Assembly: GCA_045657105.1 (NCBI GenBank)
Contig: JAZOSN010000061.1
Location: forward strand, 1-10,974
Length of the DNA stretch: 10,974 nucleotides
Reading direction: 5' to 3'
Source: SIG672 sp045657105
GTDB taxonomy: Bacteria; Bacillota; Clostridia; Oscillospirales; CAG-272
This document shows, in pieces, positions 7,055 to 10,974 of the stretch. A program made the translations under genes and the position numbers. Under the pieces are notes generated by a model that had not been told where the DNA came from, did no database searches, and saw only the letters and a list, made by a program, of their open reading frames with translations. Position 1 is the first letter of the stretch. Every line of letters begins with the position of its first letter.

Positions 7055-7924
7055 ATGGTAAGCACTGAAATAAAAAGAAAAGAGTTTTCTATAATAAATT
7101 CCAAGAAAAAATGCCCTGCCGGAGTCGATGAGGCGAAATGCTACCGCTCGAAGTGTCCGGGCGATGCCACCGAAAAAATCGCCGAGGTATGCCGCGAGGA
7201 TCCGTACGCTCACGTTACGGTTTACGGCGGTGACGGAAGCGTTTATGAGTCGGTCAATGCTATAATGAATGCAGGCGCGGGAGATACCGCAGAGCTCACC
7301 GTTATTCCGTTCGGAACAGGAAACGATTTTGTAAAATCCCTTCACGAAGAAAGCATAAGCAAAAAGATCGACCTCATCAAATTTGGCGATAAGTACAGTG
7401 CAAATATAGTAAACATCGGCTTTGACTGCGACGTCGTATCGGTCACCGAAAAGCTCAAAAAATTAAAGCTCGTCAAAGGAAGCCTCGCGTATGCTGTGGG
7501 AGTGCTTGCAACCGTTTTTCATAAGATAGGCAAGAGCTTTGACGTGGAGATGACCTTAGAGGACGGAAGCGTCGAGCATATAGCCGGAGATTATCTTCTC
7601 TGTGTTATCGCAAACGGTAAATATTACGGCGGCGGATTCTGCTGTGCGCCGAACGCCGAGCTTGACGACGGAATTCTCGAAGTAATTATGGTAAGAAAAA
7701 TATCCCGTCTGCGCTTTGCGAAATTCATAGGCGGATACAAAAAAGGCTTGCATATCCGTCCCGACGGTACGGTCGATCCGAAATACGCCTCGATCGCGAT
7801 ATATAAAAGATGCACTGCCTTAAAGTTCAAAAATCTCGGACGGCTGTGCGCGGACGGCGAGATAATCGAGTGCGGCGACGTTGAGGTTTCGGTTGCACAT
7901 AAGGCGATAAATATTGTGAAATAA
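7055..7924 (+). CDS. Diacylglycerol/lipid kinase family protein (DagK_cat)
   Basis: The 289-residue product has the normal length for the YegS/DgkB/BmrU family, which phosphorylates diacylglycerol or related lipids with ATP at the inner face of the membrane. YGGDGSVYESVNAIM (GGDG at 58-61) is the nucleotide-binding motif. PFGTGNDFVKSL (about 85-96) is the second conserved block, and APNAELDDGILEV (about 198-210) is the third, in the C-terminal beta-rich domain. GAGG at 7046-7049 precedes the ATG by 5 bases. The first strand is odd: the usual NPxAG loop after the opening strand reads INSKKKCPAG. Cys20, Cys29, Cys34 and Cys46 crowd the N-terminus, although the following stretch through PGDATEKIAE still aligns with the family. 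Diacylglycerol, undecaprenol-like lipid or sphingolipid-type substrates cannot be told apart from sequence alone. It has its own promoter and terminator. Confidence 0.88.
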   Translation: MVSTEIKRKEFSIINSKKKCPAGVDEAKCYRSKCPGDATEKIAEVCREDPYAHVTVYGGDGSVYESVNAIMNAGAGDTAELTVIPFGTGNDFVKSLHEESISKKIDLIKFGDKYSANIVNIGFDCDVVSVTEKLKKLKLVKGSLAYAVGVLATVFHKIGKSFDVEMTLEDGSVEHIAGDYLLCVIANGKYYGGGFCCAPNAELDDGILEVIMVRKISRLRFAKFIGGYKKGLHIRPDGTVDPKYASIAIYKRCTALKFKNLGRLCADGEIIECGDVEVSVAHKAINIVK

Positions 7925-7929
7925 CACAT

Positions 7930-7960
7930 AACACAGGCATTTTTCTGCCTGTGTTTTTTT
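7930..7960 (+). terminator. Terminator of the lipid kinase gene
   Basis: AACACAGGCA (7930-7939) pairs perfectly with TGCCTGTGTT (7946-7955) around a 6-base loop, followed by a T run to 7960. It begins 6 bases after the stop codon. Confidence 0.92.
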
Positions 7961-7980
7961 ATTTTCGTACGTCGGGGATC

Positions 7981-8030
7981 ACCTCATCACCGCCTGCGGC
8001 GGAGCTTCTCCGTCAAGGAGAAGCCTTTTA
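7981..8030. repeat. Double-hairpin palindromic repeat (clostridial intergenic type)
   Basis: Two adjacent hairpins are visible: CCGCC-TGC-GGCGG at 7990-8002, and GCTTCTCC with GGAGAAGC at 8004-8024 around the loop GTCAA. They are flanked by ACCTCATCA on the left and CTTTT on the right. From memory, elements with this plan (CCTCATC, variable GC stem, CTTCTCC-GTCAA-GGAGAAG) are dispersed between genes in gut Clostridia. I cannot confirm copies elsewhere from this window. It is GC-richer than the flanking intergenic DNA and sits between two convergent terminators. Confidence 0.65.
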
Positions 8031-8034
8031 AAGT

Positions 8035-8060
8035 AAAAACAGACCCGAAGGTCTGTTTTT
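8035..8060 (-). terminator. Terminator of the TIR-LRR gene
   Basis: AAAAACAGACC (8035-8045) pairs perfectly with GGTCTGTTTTT (8050-8060). On the - strand the 4-base loop reads TTCG closed by C-G, the extra-stable UUCG tetraloop, followed by the TTTTT of the arm. It lies 6 bases past the stop codon and could also work on the + strand. Confidence 0.9.
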
Positions 8061-8066
8061 TTGAAA

Positions 8067-10790
8067 TTATTTAATCAAACTGAAATCTATCCAAAAAGCG
8101 GGGCGAACAACAACACCGCCACTGTGCATAGAAATACCAATCTTTAAGACGCCGCCCAAATTGCCGGACGCGCAATCGACATCCTGATCGGATCTGAGCG
8201 ACCGCAACCACCAGATACAGTTACCACTAATGTCATATTCACTCTGCGCCTTCGCATAAGCTGTTGCTTTACATTTTAGTTCGCTATTCGAACTGAAATA
8301 TTTAAAAACTTCATTTATACTTAAAAGAAACACCTTGTCCTGAGTGGCATTTCCCAGATATGTACTATAATCAGGATTATTATCCGCGGAAACGATTACT
8401 GTCGGAATATATGCTATTTCTTCATCGGAAAAAGCTGTGTCTATGAAGTCGTTGTTCAGCCAACTTCTAAGCGTACAGGTCTCCCAAGTAGCATTGTCGT
8501 ACTTCGTGTCGTATGGCTTACAATCAAGACAATATCGGCTTATCACAAGTGCTTTACCGTCAACTATGTCAAGTACGAGCCATTCAATTTCTTCCTTTCC
8601 GTTCGAGGTGTTATTGTCCTGTTCATATGCGCCCCAAAAGATATAATTACCAATCTGACAGTTTTTTATTATATCTTTATTTTTGTTAAACCTTATATTA
8701 TAGAGCGCGTTATTACATTCAGATATTTTTTCGTTACTATCCTTGTACCCATCAAGTTCTTTAAAAGCAGAAATTGCCCTTTCATATTCCATCATATTAT
8801 AGAGATTATTAGCCGCCTTATATTTAGCTTCTAGCAAAGAAAGAGGTATGTTATCAAAAACGACAAACACTTCGTAATCACACATTGGTGCCCAATTATC
8901 TCCGAACGTTATGCGCTCCCATTGCTCAAAAGTACCTGTAAAGTTAATCGTTTTAAGATTATCACATTCTAATAGAGCCCATGAACCAATTTGCGTACAA
9001 GAGGCGGGAATGTTTATAACTTCCAAGTCTTTCAATCCCCTAAACGCCGAGTGTCCAATTTTTGTAACAGTTGAAGGAACAGTTATAGTTTTAGCATTAA
9101 TTTCTCTTCCGATGTGTAATTTCTCAAAAGCACTGTCAGCAATTTCGGTTACCGGCTTTCCGTTAATATACTCAGGAATAATTAAGCTTTCTGGACAACT
9201 ATCCCTGAAATTATTAATAGTAACCCCTATTGAATTATTTGTGGCATCGTATATATATGAGTCCGTACGTGTATAGATTATGCTGGCGATTCCTGTGACT
9301 ACAAATATTAATGCGATTAAAATGATCATACAGACGCATGTTTTTTTATTTCTTTTCTTTTTATTTATTTCTTTTTCTGCCTCTGCTATCTCTATTTTGC
9401 GAGCATTTTCAAGGCACTTTTTAGCAAACTCAGCCGAATCCTTATAGTTTTTTACAGAATTAAAGATATTAGCAGCTTCCTTATATTCGGCTTCTTTTTT
9501 GGCACTGCTCATAAGCGCGGTACCTTTGCTATATATACCTTCAAGACGCGCGTTTTCGTTACGCTCTTTTATATATTTTGTACACGTCTTTAAGGTATCT
9601 TTTAGTTCGTCGTTTCCGAAACGAAGAATCTTGTTATAATTCGCATTATTATCAAACGGCTCGGCGCAGTCACTGAGCGCTTCTCTGCTTTTAACTCTCA
9701 GGTCGACCATAAGCTTTCCGAGGTATGCCTCGGCGTTTTCCGGCTCAACATCGAGAACCTTTTCGCAGTATTCGTCCGCGCTATCGAATTCGCCGTCTTC
9801 AAGGAACATAAAAGCGCGTCTGAGCAGGGGTGCGACGTTTGTGTTTGTGCTCGCAGTTACGGTTTCCTTTATTACGGTAGTCACCGGCTCTTCCTGCTTA
9901 TTTATGACCTTCTTTATTCCGCGCACGACGTCGTTTATAAACCCGATCTTCGACATATCCTGCGCCTGCAAATGCGCGAATTCCTCGGGAAGATCGTAGG
10001 CGTCCATATTGCGGTAGCACGGAATAAGAAGCTTCGAGCGGTCGGTCTTCATAAGCTTCAAAAATCTCGACCATTCGTTTTTCACCCAGACCGCACTGAA
10101 ATACTCGGGGCGCGTTCCTATAACGAGCATTACCTTTGCAGTGCTCAGCGCCGAGAATATATACGGCTCGTATGCCTGACCGAGCTTATCCTCGAGCGTT
10201 ATTGCCGCATAGAAAACTTTGAGTCCTTCCTGTGTCAGCTGATAGTAAATATCGTTTGCTATAACGCTATCCTGAGTTCTCTGAGAGTTTTCGTCGGTTT
10301 CCTTATAGCAGATAAACACGTCGAACGGCTTTTCATTTTTGACGATACTGAGGATATTTTTCTGTATCTCGTCAATAGAGCGCGCTTCCCTCTCGTATAT
10401 TGCCTTCTGAGTAATATCGGCGTATTTTACCGCCGCGAGATAATCGGGATCCGCCGTGACCGCCTCGTACGAGGTTCGGTGGCAGGTAGGGATACGCTTA
10501 TAGGTCTTGGGATCCTCTACGTACTCGATACCGTATTTACACAGAACAATACCCCAGTGCGCCTCGGCATCGGTATCGTCCTCGTTCAGTATCTTTTCAT
10601 ATATCTGCTCCGCCTTATCAAATTCCGACTTGATACGAAGATTATTTGCGCGGTTAAAGAGGTTTTGAAGCACCTCATCTCTTGACGTCGAAACGGTCTG
10701 TTTAGTTCCGCAGTATTCACATTCCGCGACCGAGCTGCCTGCCGAAACGTCGAGATCTCCTCCGCACATTTTACATTTAAAGATAGCCAT
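8067..10790 (-). CDS. Zinc-ribbon/TIR/TPR single-pass membrane protein with LRR and DUF6273-like domains
   Basis: This 907-residue protein has no gene name I recognise. In order it shows: a zinc ribbon (Cys6, Cys9, Cys24, Cys27); TPR-like helices (about 40-150); a TIR domain (about 155-290, opening PFDVFICYKETD, with YEPYIFSALSTAKVMLVIG and VWVKNEW); more TPR-like helices (about 318-470), including YKDS at 449; lysine-rich KKKRNKK; one membrane helix (about 485-506); BspA-like LRR_5 repeats (about 530-625, with ITVPSTVTKIGHSAFRGL and VINIPASCTQIGSWAL); a second YKDS segment (about 653-697); and a DUF6273-like domain (about 712-905, with EWLVLDI, WETCTLRSWLNNDF, WWLRS and VRPAFWI). Lysines before the helix predict the N-terminus inside and the LRR part outside. 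TIR domains either bind other TIRs or cleave NAD+; Glu208 is a candidate catalytic residue but unproven. The 5' half is GC-rich and the 3' half AT-rich. ATG 10790 follows GGAG by 10 bases. It is monocistronic. A sensor/receptor role is inference. Confidence 0.85.
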   Translation of the reverse strand: MAIFKCKMCGGDLDVSAGSSVAECEYCGTKQTVSTSRDEVLQNLFNRANNLRIKSEFDKAEQIYEKILNEDDTDAEAHWGIVLCKYGIEYVEDPKTYKRIPTCHRTSYEAVTADPDYLAAVKYADITQKAIYEREARSIDEIQKNILSIVKNEKPFDVFICYKETDENSQRTQDSVIANDIYYQLTQEGLKVFYAAITLEDKLGQAYEPYIFSALSTAKVMLVIGTRPEYFSAVWVKNEWSRFLKLMKTDRSKLLIPCYRNMDAYDLPEEFAHLQAQDMSKIGFINDVVRGIKKVINKQEEPVTTVIKETVTASTNTNVAPLLRRAFMFLEDGEFDSADEYCEKVLDVEPENAEAYLGKLMVDLRVKSREALSDCAEPFDNNANYNKILRFGNDELKDTLKTCTKYIKERNENARLEGIYSKGTALMSSAKKEAEYKEAANIFNSVKNYKDSAEFAKKCLENARKIEIAEAEKEINKKKRNKKTCVCMIILIALIFVVTGIASIIYTRTDSYIYDATNNSIGVTINNFRDSCPESLIIPEYINGKPVTEIADSAFEKLHIGREINAKTITVPSTVTKIGHSAFRGLKDLEVINIPASCTQIGSWALLECDNLKTINFTGTFEQWERITFGDNWAPMCDYEVFVVFDNIPLSLLEAKYKAANNLYNMMEYERAISAFKELDGYKDSNEKISECNNALYNIRFNKNKDIIKNCQIGNYIFWGAYEQDNNTSNGKEEIEWLVLDIVDGKALVISRYCLDCKPYDTKYDNATWETCTLRSWLNNDFIDTAFSDEEIAYIPTVIVSADNNPDYSTYLGNATQDKVFLLSINEVFKYFSSNSELKCKATAYAKAQSEYDISGNCIWWLRSLRSDQDVDCASGNLGGVLKIGISMHSGGVVVRPAFWIDFSLIK

Positions 10791-10800
10791 TTCTGATATT

Positions 10801-10804
10801 CTCC
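10801..10804 (-). promoter_or_regulatory. Ribosome binding site of the TIR-LRR gene
   Basis: GGAG on the - strand lies 10 bases before ATG 10790. It supports that start, which puts the zinc ribbon directly at the N-terminus. The spacing is slightly long. Confidence 0.55.
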
Positions 10805-10818
10805 GTTAGATGTATTTA

Positions 10819-10833
10819 ATATTATGATAATAT
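10819..10833. repeat. 15-bp palindrome over the -10 box of the TIR-LRR gene
   Basis: ATATTAT-G-ATAATAT has perfect 7-bp arms about one central base and covers the -10 hexamer (10827-10832) completely. This is a typical place for a repressor operator. Because it is almost all A/T it may be coincidence. Confidence 0.4.
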
Positions 10834-10855
10834 CACATATTCCGACAAAAGTCAA
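10827..10855 (-). promoter_or_regulatory. Promoter of the TIR-LRR gene
   Basis: On the - strand TTGACT (complement of 10850-10855) and TATTAT (complement of 10827-10832) are separated by exactly 17 bases, one mismatch from consensus in each box. The predicted start near 10820 leaves a leader of about 30 bases carrying the GGAG ribosome site. Confidence 0.72.
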
Positions 10856-10950
10856 CAATCAAATTTATGACCTATAAACTTTTCAGACATATTATATAGA
10901 GTAGGTAAATCTTATCACAGACAAAACACAAATGACGTAAAAAATATTCA

Positions 10951-10974
10951 GAAAGGTGGTAAATAGCCTTGTGA
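10951..10974 (+). other. Possible ribosome site and start codon of a divergent gene leaving the window
   Basis: GAAAGGTGG (10951-10959) is a good Shine-Dalgarno match, followed 11 bases later by GTG at 10971-10973, one base before the window ends. The 110 bases before it show no gene and no clear promoter. With only one codon visible, this is a guess from the ribosome site alone. Confidence 0.3.

Noticed and set aside
7981..8034. A CRISPR array or tRNA between the convergent genes
   Set aside because: There is only a single copy of a two-hairpin unit, with no repeat-spacer series and no cloverleaf or T-loop sequence.
8067..8300. A diversity-generating retroelement variable region at the end of the DUF6273-like domain
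   Set aside because: There is no template repeat, no reverse transcriptase and no obvious run of AAY codons in the window. The lectin-like resemblance alone is not evidence.
9972..10685. A 237-codon open frame on the + strand opposite the TIR domain
   Set aside because: The opposite strand carries clear zinc-ribbon and TIR motifs; this frame shows nothing recognisable.

Overview
The window looks like chromosome from an anaerobic, probably gut-dwelling member of the Bacillota (Clostridia, perhaps an Oscillospiraceae relative). The grounds are: mixed moderate GC with many AT-rich intergenic gaps; near-consensus sigma-A promoters; AGGAGG-type ribosome sites; pyruvate formate-lyase; hexuronate catabolism; and a double-hairpin palindromic repeat of a kind I recall from clostridial genomes. 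The taxonomic call is inference from gene content and style, not from a marker gene.

Layout. (1) 2-2174, + strand: the 3' half of a tagaturonate reductase gene (uxaB), then altronate dehydratase (uxaA) one base later. Together they turn D-tagaturonate into 2-keto-3-deoxygluconate in galacturonate breakdown. (2) A shared two-way terminator at 2186-2227. (3) 2226-5176, - strand: pflB-pflA, encoding pyruvate formate-lyase and its radical-SAM activase, behind a perfect consensus promoter at 5249-5277. (4) 5354-6817, - strand: guaB (IMP dehydrogenase) with its own promoter and terminator. (5) 7055-7924, + strand: a diacylglycerol/lipid kinase family gene, divergent from guaB, again with a perfect consensus promoter and its own terminator. 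(6) 7961-8034: a short palindromic repeat between two convergent terminators. (7) 8067-10790, - strand: a 907-residue multidomain protein. (8) 10791-10974: the promoter of that gene and possibly the ribosome site of a divergent gene whose body lies outside.

How they fit together. uxaB-uxaA and pflBA belong to one metabolic flow (uronic acid to KDG to pyruvate to formate plus acetyl-CoA) but are separate, convergent units. guaB and the lipid kinase are ordinary housekeeping genes.

The outlier is the 907-residue protein. It reads, in order: zinc ribbon, TPR-like helices, TIR domain, TPR-like helices, a lysine-rich stretch, one membrane helix, BspA-type leucine-rich repeats, a second 'YKDS' helical repeat, and a C-terminal domain resembling DUF6273. 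By the positive-inside rule the TIR domain is cytoplasmic and the leucine-rich repeat part extracellular. That is the topology of a Toll-like receptor with the domain order reversed. Its 3' half is also far more AT-rich than its 5' half, which suggests a mosaic origin. This is the best candidate here for something not yet described.
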